The notes below the pieces were generated by a model that did not search any database, was not told the origin of the DNA, and saw only the letters and a list, made by a program, of their open reading frames with translations. Source: Streptomonospora sp. PA3 (lineage in GTDB: Bacteria; Actinomycetota; Actinomycetes; Streptosporangiales; Streptosporangiaceae). From it: a stretch of 64,000 nucleotides of DNA. The stretch spans positions 1 to 64,000 of the forward strand of contig NZ_VTZW01000022.1 in assembly GCF_009728995.1 (NCBI RefSeq). The letters are read 5' to 3'. Below, piece by piece: positions 52,869 through 60,537 of this stretch (the first letter of the stretch is position 1; the number at the start of each line of letters is the position of its first letter). Position numbers and translations under genes: made by a program.

Positions 52869-53705
52869 TTACTCCCTTTCGGACAGAGCCGAGTTGCCGC
52901 CCTGGCTGACCGGAGTACCGATGCCGAGTTGGGCGCGGCGCCCCCGCGCATAACCCGCGCGGTAACCGGCGCGGTGGTGGGTGCGTTCGGGACGCGTCGG
53001 CTTGAGCTGAGGGAACCGGCGCTGGAAGTCCTCGCGCACCCGGTCGACGTCGGTGCGCAGCACGACCTCGGCCCCGCGGGAGGACGCGGCCTGCTCGCCG
53101 GACTCCGTGCCCGCCTCCTCCCGGCCGTTCTCGGGCTCCTCGCTCAGCCTGGCGCGGAACTCCTTGATCCGCTCGGCCACGGCGTAGCCGTAGGCGCGCA
53201 CGAAGGACCGGTAGAAGCGGCTGCGCTCGGTGGCCAGCGTGGAGCGGTCGTAGTTGCGCAGCTCGCGCAGGTTCGCGATGTGCTCGCGCGCGGTGAACCG
53301 CGCCGAGGCCTCCATCTGCATGGTGATCGACGGCAGCAGCACGCGCAACGCATCCAGCGCGCTCGCGGTGCCGACGATGATGAGCGTGCGCTCGGTGTTG
53401 GCGGAGGTGTTGCCGCGCACCGCCGACTGGCAGCCGTAGGCGGCCGCGATCCCGGCCAGCGCCTTGACCCGCGCCTTGCCGTGCCCGCCGACACCCGAGA
53501 CCGGGAAGTCCAGCCGGGTGACCGATTCGGGCAGCTCGCCGCGTTCGGCGCGCGCCTCGGCCTCGGCGATGGCGTGCCGGGTCATCAGCTCGGCGGCCTT
53601 GGCGGTGAACGCCTGGCTCTCGGCATCGGTGACCGCGGGATCCTCAGCCATCCGGAGGAGCCCGCGGACCCGCTCGATCATCTTCTGACGAGCTTCAGTC
53701 GACAT
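52869..53705 (-). CDS. DUF2786 domain protein
   Basis: 278 aa. The N-terminal DUF2786 domain (residues ~8-48: ARQKMIERVRGLLRMAEDP and TDAESQAFTAKAAELMTRHA) is a helical module known in phage and actinobacterial proteins. The remainder contains LIIVGTASALDALRVLLPS and a long Arg/Glu-rich helical stretch ending ERTHHRAGYRAGYARGRRA, likely nucleic-acid-binding. ATG 53705. Related genes are common in streptomycete-type genomes; function unknown. Confidence 0.75.
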   Translation of the reverse strand: MSTEARQKMIERVRGLLRMAEDPAVTDAESQAFTAKAAELMTRHAIAEAEARAERGELPESVTRLDFPVSGVGGHGKARVKALAGIAAAYGCQSAVRGNTSANTERTLIIVGTASALDALRVLLPSITMQMEASARFTAREHIANLRELRNYDRSTLATERSRFYRSFVRAYGYAVAERIKEFRARLSEEPENGREEAGTESGEQAASSRGAEVVLRTDVDRVREDFQRRFPQLKPTRPERTHHRAGYRAGYARGRRAQLGIGTPVSQGGNSALSERE

Positions 53706-53762
53706 AGAGCGCTTGGTCGTTCCCCGTGGTGTGTTCTGCCATGGACCGGTGCAACAAGCGGA

Positions 53763-54176
53763 TCAGGCCGACTTGTTCCCCGCGACCATGCCGATGATGC
53801 CGAGAATGACCCAGATCACCGCGGCAGCGGCCAATCCGGAGAACACCGCGCCGAAGAAGCCCCCGGCGAAGAGGGAGGTGACGGCGATGCCCAGTCCGGC
53901 CAGCGCGGCCGGGCCGGCGGCGAAGCGCCACGGGTACTGGCCCGCCCAGCGGCGCGCGCGCCGGTCGCCCTTGCCGCCGAGCAGCGCGACGCCGCCGCCG
54001 ACCAGCGCGAAGAAGAAGATCGCGGTGCCGACCGGCCCGGCGATGGTGACAGCGGGCAGCGCCGTGAGGAAGGACAGGCCCCCGGCCACCACGCCCGCCC
54101 CCGTCGCGATACCGGTGGGCCACATCAGTGTCGCCGCGTGCACGGGCATGAGAGAGTTTCCGCGCTCCAGCGTCAT
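53763..54176 (-). CDS. Small polytopic membrane protein, unknown function
   Basis: 137 aa with about four hydrophobic segments (ATLMWPTGIATGAGVVAGG, VGTAIFFFALVGGGVALLG, AALAGLGIAVTSLFAGG, AAAVIWVILGIIGMVAG). ATG 54176 follows AAAGGAGCTGAC, an excellent RBS. No family recognised. Separated from DUF2786 by ~57 bp on the same strand; may share its transcript. Confidence 0.75.
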   Translation of the reverse strand: MTLERGNSLMPVHAATLMWPTGIATGAGVVAGGLSFLTALPAVTIAGPVGTAIFFFALVGGGVALLGGKGDRRARRWAGQYPWRFAAGPAALAGLGIAVTSLFAGGFFGAVFSGLAAAAVIWVILGIIGMVAGNKSA

Positions 54177-54413
54177 GTCAGCTCCTTTGTTCCGGCTGGT
54201 CGAAGCCTGGCGTCCAGCCTGTCTCTGCCAAGGATGCCCGCCCGGTGGCGGAACCGCATCAGGGGCACACCCCTGACTTACCCCTGACCGGGCACTCCGG
54301 CACTTCTCACCCCGGCGCCGCGGGCGTTGCGCGCCGCCGGGACGGCTTCTGCCCGGATGAACGAGCGGTACCCGGCGGAAGTGCCCGGGGTCCCCGCCCG
54401 CACCCGCCCGCGC

Positions 54414-55292
54414 CTATGCGTTCGGCGGTCCCTCGGCGGGCAGGGAGGACGCCGCGGCCAGCCACGACGGCGGGACCGCGCGCATGCCGTCGGCGCCGGG
54501 CGCGCCGACCCGGTCGGTGACGAGCACGGTCTCGGTGCGCACACCGTCCGCGGACTCCCCGCCGGCCGGCTCCGCGGTGAACGCGCCGGAGTGCGCGCGC
54601 ACCACCTCGACGCCGGGCACCGGGTCGGGCGCCGGGGCGTCGGCCGCGACCAGCAGCCGGATCCGGGGGAACCACAGGTGCAGGCCGGCGTCGCCCAGCC
54701 CGGTCGGCAGCGCGTCGGCGGTCACGCCCCCGGCCGCGAGTCCGGCCAGGTCGTCGCGCAGCCGTTCCAGCGGTCCCGCGCCGTCTTCGGCCAGCACCGC
54801 GGAGGCGTCGACGTGCACCGCGATGCGGCGGCCGAGGGCCTCGCGCAGCAGTGGCCAGGTCCGGCCAAACGCCGGCAGCAGCGGCAGCTTGGGGACCTCG
54901 CCGACACCGACCCAGCGCACCTCGTCGCTCTCCCAGTTGGCCGCCTCCAGCCTGCCGCCCACCGCGGTGCGCGCCAGCACGGTGTCGTAGCGCCAGACCG
55001 TGTGCTCCTGGCGGTGCAGGCCGATCAGCTCGATCTTGCCGGGATCGCCGGCCACCTCCTCGCTGAACTCCCGCAGCGCCGCCTGCACCGGGGTCTCGTC
55101 GCTGTTGCGCGCTCCGCCGGGCACGCCCCAGGTGCCGCCCTGATGACTCCACACCGCGCGGTGCTGCATCAGCACCCGGCCGCCGCTGCCGCCGCGCGGT
55201 CCGGGCGCGCGCAGCAGCAGGCCGGCGCTGCCGAACCGGCCCCAGCGGCGCGAACCGTCGGGAAGCGTGACCCAGCCGTCGCCGTCGCTCAT
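54414..55292 (-). CDS. NUDIX hydrolase
   Basis: 292 aa. The NUDIX box is complete: GGARNSDETPVQ and AALREFSEEVAGD (GX5EX7REUXEEXGU, ~residues 58-80). The C-terminal ~150 residues are an extra domain of unknown function. It hydrolyses a nucleoside diphosphate derivative, possibly as a housecleaning enzyme. GGAGGTGGG precedes ATG 55292, deciding the start; longer frames upstream lack an RBS. Divergent from the membrane protein at 55418. Confidence 0.88.
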   Translation of the reverse strand: MSDGDGWVTLPDGSRRWGRFGSAGLLLRAPGPRGGSGGRVLMQHRAVWSHQGGTWGVPGGARNSDETPVQAALREFSEEVAGDPGKIELIGLHRQEHTVWRYDTVLARTAVGGRLEAANWESDEVRWVGVGEVPKLPLLPAFGRTWPLLREALGRRIAVHVDASAVLAEDGAGPLERLRDDLAGLAAGGVTADALPTGLGDAGLHLWFPRIRLLVAADAPAPDPVPGVEVVRAHSGAFTAEPAGGESADGVRTETVLVTDRVGAPGADGMRAVPPSWLAAASSLPAEGPPNA

Positions 55293-55417
55293 CCCACCTC
55301 CGTTGTCTGCCCCGGATCTCGGGGAGGCCTCAACCCCTTCCACCTTGCCCACTGCGGCCGACTCCGGCCAGTGCAGACCCACACCGGGCTCCGCCCGGCC
55401 GCTAGGATTTGCGCGCG

Positions 55418-56704
55418 ATGAGCAGGACGGCAAGGGCCACGGCCTCGGTGACACGGCTCCCCCTCTACACCCTCGACCTGGCGAGGCGGTACTGGGCGCC
55501 GCTGCTGTGCGTGTATGTGATCGGCACGTTCCTGCACGACATGATGATGCGCGGCGTCGTGCGGCTGTCGGCGATCGACCAGAACGTGGGCCTGATCGGC
55601 ATGACCCTGGTCGTGCTCACCCAGCTCACCGTCACCATCGTGATGTTCCACATGCTCCGGCCCGGCCTGCCGGCGGTGGACCGCGAACTCGCCGCCAAGG
55701 GTTCAGGGGTCTCCGAGCGCGAGCGGCGCTGGGTCGACGCCGTCGCTATGGCGATCCTGCCCTTCCTCATCTTCTACAACGCCTGGGGCCGCTTCGCCGA
55801 GGAGTTCCGCCAGTACAACATCGAGCTGATCAACCAGCGGGGACTCGAAGGCTTCGTGGAGGTCAACGAGATCAACGCCCTCGGTCTTCCGCTGGCCATC
55901 GCGCTGGTCTCGTTCCTGGTGCGGGTGCTGTGCGAGCGGTTCTACACGCGCACCGACAGCAAGATCCTCGGAATCCTCACCGCCCTGTTCGAGGCCAACT
56001 GGATGTTCTTCGGCCTCTTCTCGATCATGCAGGTCTACGGCAACATCAAGACCTGGTTGGGCCAGCGCCAGGCCTGGTACGTGTTCGAGAACGGCATTCT
56101 GGAGTTCATGCGCAACCTGGGCAGCGCCACCTCGCTGCCCATCGAACAGGGCTACCTCGCGGCGCTGGACCTGCTCGGGCAGCTGCTGACGCATCTGCGC
56201 GACGGCCTCTTCGAGCCGCTGCTGTGGCTGACCATCGCCGCGGTGATCTTCGGCGCCGAGATGGACCGCCACGACGCGTTCTTCCGCAAGGGCACCCGCG
56301 CGGCGAGGATCGAGGGCGCGCTGGTCTCCCCCAGCAACAGCCTCCTGCGCAACGCGGGCAGGCTCATGCGGCGCAGCGCGCAGGACCGGTGGATGCCCTT
56401 CATCAACGCCTTCCGGTTCATCCTGCGCGCCAGCCCGGTGTTCTACCTGGGCTTCTGCCTCTACTACGTGCTGCTGGACGTCGCCTTCGCCTGGCTGGAG
56501 CGGGGCGTCTTCGTCGCCGTGGGGCCCCACGACTTCCTGGGCTGGTGGTGGCCGTGGCTGACGCCCGTCAACTTCCTGGTGGAGGCCCTGCACGAGCTGG
56601 TGCGCGTGTGCCTGCTGGCGGCGACCTTCGAGGTGACCCTGCGCAGCCTGAGCGCGGCGAGCACGGGACGCCGCGCGCGCACGCCCGGCCGCGCCCACGC
56701 CTGA
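55418..56704 (+). CDS. Conserved polytopic membrane protein
   Basis: 428 aa with about six to seven membrane segments (e.g. APLLCVYVIGTFLHDMMM, LIGMTLVVLTQLTVTIVMF, AVAMAILPFLIFYNAWG, ALGLPLAIALVSFLVRV, FEPLLWLTIAAVIFGA). Long loops carry conserved-looking acidic and aromatic residues (YNIELINQRGLEGF). No known family. Likely leaderless: ATG 55418 lies 9 bases after TAGGAT, a -10 box; TTG 55409 in frame is less likely. Confidence 0.75.
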   Translation: MSRTARATASVTRLPLYTLDLARRYWAPLLCVYVIGTFLHDMMMRGVVRLSAIDQNVGLIGMTLVVLTQLTVTIVMFHMLRPGLPAVDRELAAKGSGVSERERRWVDAVAMAILPFLIFYNAWGRFAEEFRQYNIELINQRGLEGFVEVNEINALGLPLAIALVSFLVRVLCERFYTRTDSKILGILTALFEANWMFFGLFSIMQVYGNIKTWLGQRQAWYVFENGILEFMRNLGSATSLPIEQGYLAALDLLGQLLTHLRDGLFEPLLWLTIAAVIFGAEMDRHDAFFRKGTRAARIEGALVSPSNSLLRNAGRLMRRSAQDRWMPFINAFRFILRASPVFYLGFCLYYVLLDVAFAWLERGVFVAVGPHDFLGWWWPWLTPVNFLVEALHELVRVCLLAATFEVTLRSLSAASTGRRARTPGRAHA

Positions 56705-56710
56705 GCGGCC

Positions 56711-56734
56711 CGGCCCGCTGCCGGCGGCGGGCCG
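56711..56734. terminator. Bidirectional hairpin terminator
   Basis: CGGCCCGC (56711-56718) and GCGGGCCG (56727-56734) pair between convergent genes ending at 56704 and 56750. Confidence 0.65.
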
Positions 56735-56749
56735 TCGGGGCTTGCGCCG

Positions 56750-58240
56750 CTACTCCTGCTCGAACCGCAGCGATCGGGGGACGGGATCGCCCTTGGCGGG
56801 CGCCTTGGTGGGCACGGCGATCTCGAAGGCCAGGGAGTCGACGGCGTCGTCGGGGACCACGAAACTGAGCACCACGCCGACGTCCTCGCCCGCGGGCAGC
56901 GGCTTGCCGTTGTCGTCGGTGCACCCGTAGGCGACCGAGACGGTGCCCTCCAGGTCGGGCCGCATCGAGTAGGACGTCGTGGGCCGCCACCAGCGCCCTT
57001 GGTCGTCGACCGCGCGGAACTTGCAGTCGGTGAGGCGCTTGCGTGAGGCGCCCTCGCCCGGAGTCAGCTTGAACACGGCGTCGACCAGGTGGGTGCCTTC
57101 AGGCGGCGGCGCGGAGCCGTTCAGTTCGTCGACCAGTGTGCCGCGCAGCTCCCAGCTGCTGCCCACCAGTTCGGTGGGCTCTTCGGGCCCCGCCACCGCG
57201 ACCGGTTCCGGCGTCATGGCGCCCTGGTCCAGCATCGCCTCGCGCTCCATCCACCAGGGCACCCCGAGGGCGGCCGGGAGCGCCACCGCCAGCACGGCGA
57301 TCGACGGCAGGTGGGCGCGCTTCCACAGCGGTAGCGCCCGCCGGGCCCGCTGACCGCCTTGAGGCCCCGGCGGCGGAGGGAACGGCTGCTGCGGTTGCGG
57401 AGGGGGACCCGGCGGCGGTGCGAACGCCGGGCTGCCGGGCGGCGGCGGACCGAAGGGGCCGGGCCCGCCCGGTGCACCCGCCGGGCCGCCCGCCGGGTGG
57501 GGCCGGTGGGCGCCGGGAGGCGGCGCAGGAGGCCCCTGCGGCCCGTGGTGGCCGGGCGGGGGAGGCGGCCCTTGGGGCGCCTGCGGCCCAGGGGGACCTT
57601 GCGGCCCGGGCTGTTGTGGGGGCCCTTGCGGGGCGTAGCCGCCCGGTCGGGGAGGCTGCGGCTGCCGGGGGCCCTGCTGGCCGGGCGCAGGCGCCGAGGG
57701 CGGCGGAGCGGGGTGGCCGCGGCCGGGCGCGGGCTGCTGCCAGTCCGCCGGCGGGGGCCGGTGCCCCCCGGTGGGCTGCTGCCGGGCAGGGGACGGAGTC
57801 TGCTGTCCCCCCGTGGGCTGCGGTCCCTGCGGGTCGGGCTGCCGGCCGGCGGACGGGGGCGTGGGCGCCCCGGAGGACTGGGGCCGTCCCTGCGGCGCGG
57901 GCGGCTGCCCCGCGGGTGGGCCCTGGTGTCCCGCGGGCGGCCGATACCCCCCGGCGGGCTGCTGTCCGGTGGGCGGGATGTGCCCGCCCCCGCTGGGCTG
58001 GGGCCCCTGCGGGGCGGGACGCTGGTCGGCAGGCGGCCGCTGCTGTTCCGACCCCTGCTGCTGCCTTGTGGGCTGCCGCCCCGGAGCCGGGGGCTCCTGT
58101 TCACGATTGCGGGGCTGCTCCTCGGCGGAGGGCTGGTGTTCCGCAGGCGAAGGCTGCTGCCCGGCGGGCGGCCGCTGACCCGCAGGCGGCTGCCGGTCCT
58201 CGGCGGAGCGCTCTCCGCGGCGGGGGTCGTCAGGATGCAT
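56750..58240 (-). CDS. Pro/Gln-rich protein with membrane anchor, last gene of an envelope operon
   Basis: 496 aa. Residues ~1-315 are a Pro/Gln/Gly-rich cytoplasmic tail; then comes one membrane helix (LPSIAVLAVALPAALGVPWW) and an exported domain of ~150 residues with SSWELRGTLVDEL, LTDCKFRAVDDQGRWWRP and VSVAYGCTDDNGKPLPAGED. It ends the three-gene operon 59606-56750 with short gaps of 12 and 7 bp. The exported domain resembles those of the two upstream proteins in size and beta-rich character, suggesting a complex. Role unknown. Confidence 0.7.
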   Translation of the reverse strand: MHPDDPRRGERSAEDRQPPAGQRPPAGQQPSPAEHQPSAEEQPRNREQEPPAPGRQPTRQQQGSEQQRPPADQRPAPQGPQPSGGGHIPPTGQQPAGGYRPPAGHQGPPAGQPPAPQGRPQSSGAPTPPSAGRQPDPQGPQPTGGQQTPSPARQQPTGGHRPPPADWQQPAPGRGHPAPPPSAPAPGQQGPRQPQPPRPGGYAPQGPPQQPGPQGPPGPQAPQGPPPPPGHHGPQGPPAPPPGAHRPHPAGGPAGAPGGPGPFGPPPPGSPAFAPPPGPPPQPQQPFPPPPGPQGGQRARRALPLWKRAHLPSIAVLAVALPAALGVPWWMEREAMLDQGAMTPEPVAVAGPEEPTELVGSSWELRGTLVDELNGSAPPPEGTHLVDAVFKLTPGEGASRKRLTDCKFRAVDDQGRWWRPTTSYSMRPDLEGTVSVAYGCTDDNGKPLPAGEDVGVVLSFVVPDDAVDSLAFEIAVPTKAPAKGDPVPRSLRFEQE

Positions 58241-58252
58241 GTGCGGCGCTTC

Positions 58253-58864
58253 CTACGGCGTCTGGGCGGGGGCGGGAACGGCGATGCTCTGCTCCGGGTC
58301 CGCGAGGAGCCGGTCGAGTTCGGCGCCGCTCAGCCCCAGATCGATGTCGGCGCGGGCGCTCAACCGGTCGTCGAGCGACTCGCGCGCGTTCACCTGCAGC
58401 GTGGGGTCCTTGAGCCGGTCCTCGGGCACCTCGAACACCAGCATGCCGGTGACGGGGATCCCCGGATCGAGCGTGGCGCCGAAGCCTCCCGCCAGGCCGT
58501 TGCTCAGCCAGCCGGTGGTGGAGTAGACGTAGCCGTCGCTCATGACCAGTTCGGCGTCGGTGTTCAGCAGCGGGGCCCGGGTGGCGGTGATCTCGACGGT
58601 GGCGACCACCCACACTCCGTTGGCCTCGATGGGCCCCGAGGTACCGAGCCCGTCCTCGTCGGACACCGCCTCGGCGACGCGGACCTTCTCGGCGGTGATG
58701 GTGAACTGGCGGGCGTCGACGGGTTCGCCCATCTCGCCGGAGTAGGCGATGGGCTGGGTCGCCAGCGTTTCGTCGGGCACCAGCGACTGCGCCACCACGA
58801 TCATGGTGATCAGGGTGAGGGTCGCGAACACCGTCAGTGCGCTGCGGGCGAAGGGGGAGGACAC
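58253..58864 (-). CDS. Membrane-anchored beta-domain (DUF4352-like) protein
   Basis: 203 aa. N-terminal membrane anchor (ALTVFATLTLITMIVVAQS), then an exported beta-rich domain with ARQFTITAEKVRVAEAVSD, GVWVVATVEITATRAPLLN and PVTGMLVFEVPEDRL, the usual layout of DUF4352-type extracytoplasmic domains. GTG 58864. Middle gene of the operon; unknown function. Confidence 0.7.
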   Translation of the reverse strand: MSSPFARSALTVFATLTLITMIVVAQSLVPDETLATQPIAYSGEMGEPVDARQFTITAEKVRVAEAVSDEDGLGTSGPIEANGVWVVATVEITATRAPLLNTDAELVMSDGYVYSTTGWLSNGLAGGFGATLDPGIPVTGMLVFEVPEDRLKDPTLQVNARESLDDRLSARADIDLGLSGAELDRLLADPEQSIAVPAPAQTP

Positions 58865-58871
58865 GGCCGGT

Positions 58872-59606
58872 TCACCCCTGTCCGAGCGGGAAGGCGACCT
58901 CGGCCGCTGTCTCGTCCGTGGTCTTCCAGCTCTTGGACTGGTCGGTGAAGCCCGGCGCGAACTCCATCTCGCTGAAGGCGAGGGTCACCTCGTCCTCCTT
59001 CTCGGCGAGCGGCGCCACGTCCTCGGGGGTCTCCATCAGGGTCTCCAGGTCGATGCCGCCGCCCTCGACCTGTTCGCCGCCGAGTCCGGCCAGCGGGTTG
59101 TCGGAGTTCTGCTCCTGCTGCTTCTTCTTGTCCTCGGCCTCGGCCTTGCGCAGCGACCAGGTCAGCAGGACCTCCTCGCGCATGCCCGGCTGGATCTCGA
59201 AGACCAGGCCGCCGGGGTGGCGGGTGTATGTGACGGACAGGACGGCGGCGTCGATCGCGCCCGAGGGGAAGGAGACCTGGATCGCCTGGTCGAGCGCGCT
59301 GACCTGGATGGGCTTGGTGTCGTTGGAGACGAGGTCGGCGCGCACCTGCAGCGCCGTGAGCCCGGCGTCGTCCTTGACGAACTCGGCCTTGTGCGGGGTC
59401 AGGGTGTACATCGCGGTGCGGACCTCGGTGCCCGGCTTGAGCCGCGGCGTGACATCGGCCCTGGCCAGGCCTCCGGCAGCCCAGAGCGCGAGGGTGGCGG
59501 CGCCGAGCACGGCGGCGGCCACCAGCACGATGGCTACCCGCCCGAGCGTGCTCTGGGGCAGGAGGCCGCCTGGTTGGTCCGCGGGGTCCGGAGCGTGGTG
59601 TGCCAC
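58872..59606 (-). CDS. Membrane-anchored exported protein, first gene of the operon
   Basis: 244 aa. Membrane anchor near residue 22-44 (GRVAIVLVAAAVLGAATLAL), exported domain with DVTPRLKPGTEVRTAMYTLT, LQVRADLVSNDTKPIQVSAL and VFEIQPGMREEVLLTWSLRK, then a charged coiled stretch (AEAEDKKKQQEQ). Beta-rich and related in style to the two downstream proteins, so the three may form one envelope complex. GTG 59606. No family recognised. Confidence 0.68.
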   Translation of the reverse strand: MAHHAPDPADQPGGLLPQSTLGRVAIVLVAAAVLGAATLALWAAGGLARADVTPRLKPGTEVRTAMYTLTPHKAEFVKDDAGLTALQVRADLVSNDTKPIQVSALDQAIQVSFPSGAIDAAVLSVTYTRHPGGLVFEIQPGMREEVLLTWSLRKAEAEDKKKQQEQNSDNPLAGLGGEQVEGGGIDLETLMETPEDVAPLAEKEDEVTLAFSEMEFAPGFTDQSKSWKTTDETAAEVAFPLGQG

Positions 59607-59959
59607 GGGCAGGAAGTCTAGAGGGAAGGACCCGCTTCGTGCCCTTTCGCGGCCTGATGAGGACAGATTCTCGGGTGTCGGGAACCGCAGAGGGGGAACG
59701 GGCCGTCGTTGCGCGGCCTCGGTGAAAGCGTTCGACCGGCCGTAAGAGAACTGAAAGCGCGGTGCAAGACGCTCGGCCTAGGCTGAAACCACGTTCAGTC
59801 GGACCGGCACCCGCAGGAGGACGGCCTGCGGGCGCCGGCCGGGTTCGTTCCGGAGCCGGTGGGCGCGGCCGGCCGACGGGCGGCGGGGGCGGCCGCCGCA
59901 GCGGCACCGCGCCCGGGCCGGCCCTCCTCCGCGACCGCTCACGTGACCGAAGGAGTGCC
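59607..59959. promoter_or_regulatory. Divergent promoter region upstream of the microproteins
   Basis: 353 bp. TGAAAGCG occurs twice (59723-59730 and 59752-59759, 29 bp apart) and TAGGCT (59779-59784) is a possible -10 box shortly after. Direct repeats just upstream of a weak -10 box are the type of site SARP regulators use, and a SARP gene lies 0.7 kb downstream (inference). AAGGAGTGCC is the RBS of the first microprotein. Confidence 0.4.
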
Positions 59960-60145
59960 ATGACCCCTACGCTTCTCGCGGACGTTCACGGCGTCGAGGC
60001 GGAGTTCGCGGTTATCGCGGCCCGGATCGGCCCGGCGGTGACGGCCAGGATCGACCCGTTCTCCGAGCCGGACTACGAGCGGTTCGAGGACGAGGACGAG
60101 GACGGGGCCGTCGACGAGGACGACCCGGCGATCGACTGGCCGTGA
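59960..60145 (+). CDS. Acidic microprotein 1 (61 aa)
   Basis: Reads MTPTLLADVHGVEAEFAVIA and ends in a strongly acidic tail (YERFEDEDEDGAVDEDDPAI). The middle VEAEFAVIAARIGPAVTARI and PFSEPD are shared with the second microprotein. No Cys, no membrane segment, no signal peptide. ATG 59960 with an excellent AAGGAG. Not a recognised family; could be a small regulatory or partner protein of the adjacent SARP, or a peptide natural-product precursor without modification genes nearby. Confidence 0.72.
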   Translation: MTPTLLADVHGVEAEFAVIAARIGPAVTARIDPFSEPDYERFEDEDEDGAVDEDDPAIDWP

Positions 60146-60203
60146 TGCGGCCGCGAGCGCTCCGCTGACACTCCAATCCCCTGCAGGAATCGAGGACTGC
60201 CCC

Positions 60204-60410
60204 ATGAACCACGCAACGGTCGAGCACCCGGCCTTCGTCGAGGCGGAGTTCGCGGCCATCACCGCACGGTTGGGCCTGGAGCCCGCCGCCAGGCTGGAGC
60301 CGTTCTCCGAGCCCGACCCGGAGCAGGAGGCCGAGCCGGGTTCCGAGAACGCACCCGCCGAAAAGGAGGCGGAGTCTCCGGAGAAGGAGACCGACAAGGA
60401 GCGGCGCTGA
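60204..60410 (+). CDS. Acidic microprotein 2 (68 aa)
   Basis: Reads MNHATVEHPAFVEAEFAAIT with ARLGLEPAARLEPFSEPD, clearly related to microprotein 1 in register, then a Glu/Lys-rich tail (EKEAESPEKETDKERR) instead of the acidic Asp tail. Start ATG 60204 after GAGGA. 58 bp from microprotein 1, same strand, so co-transcribed. A terminator (60449-60487) follows. No family recognised. Confidence 0.72.
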   Translation: MNHATVEHPAFVEAEFAAITARLGLEPAARLEPFSEPDPEQEAEPGSENAPAEKEAESPEKETDKERR

Positions 60411-60448
60411 GCCGCTCCGGCCGCTGAGGGCGGTTTCTCGCGCCGCCC

Positions 60449-60487
60449 GTGGGCACCGTGCTGCGGAGAGGGGAGCACGGTGCCCAC
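60449..60487 (+). terminator. Hairpin terminator after the microproteins
   Basis: GTGGGCACCGTGCT pairs perfectly with AGCACGGTGCCCAC around an 11-nt loop, separating the microprotein pair from the SARP gene. Confidence 0.8.
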
Positions 60488-60537
60488 CGCCCTCGCTTCC
60501 CCTCTGCAGCGCGAACGGCCTTGCTAGAGTGCTGTTC

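Noticed and set aside
59960-60410. Microproteins as lanthipeptide or other RiPP precursors
   Set aside because: No Cys, no leader/core boundary and no modification enzyme or transporter in the window. Left as unknown small proteins.
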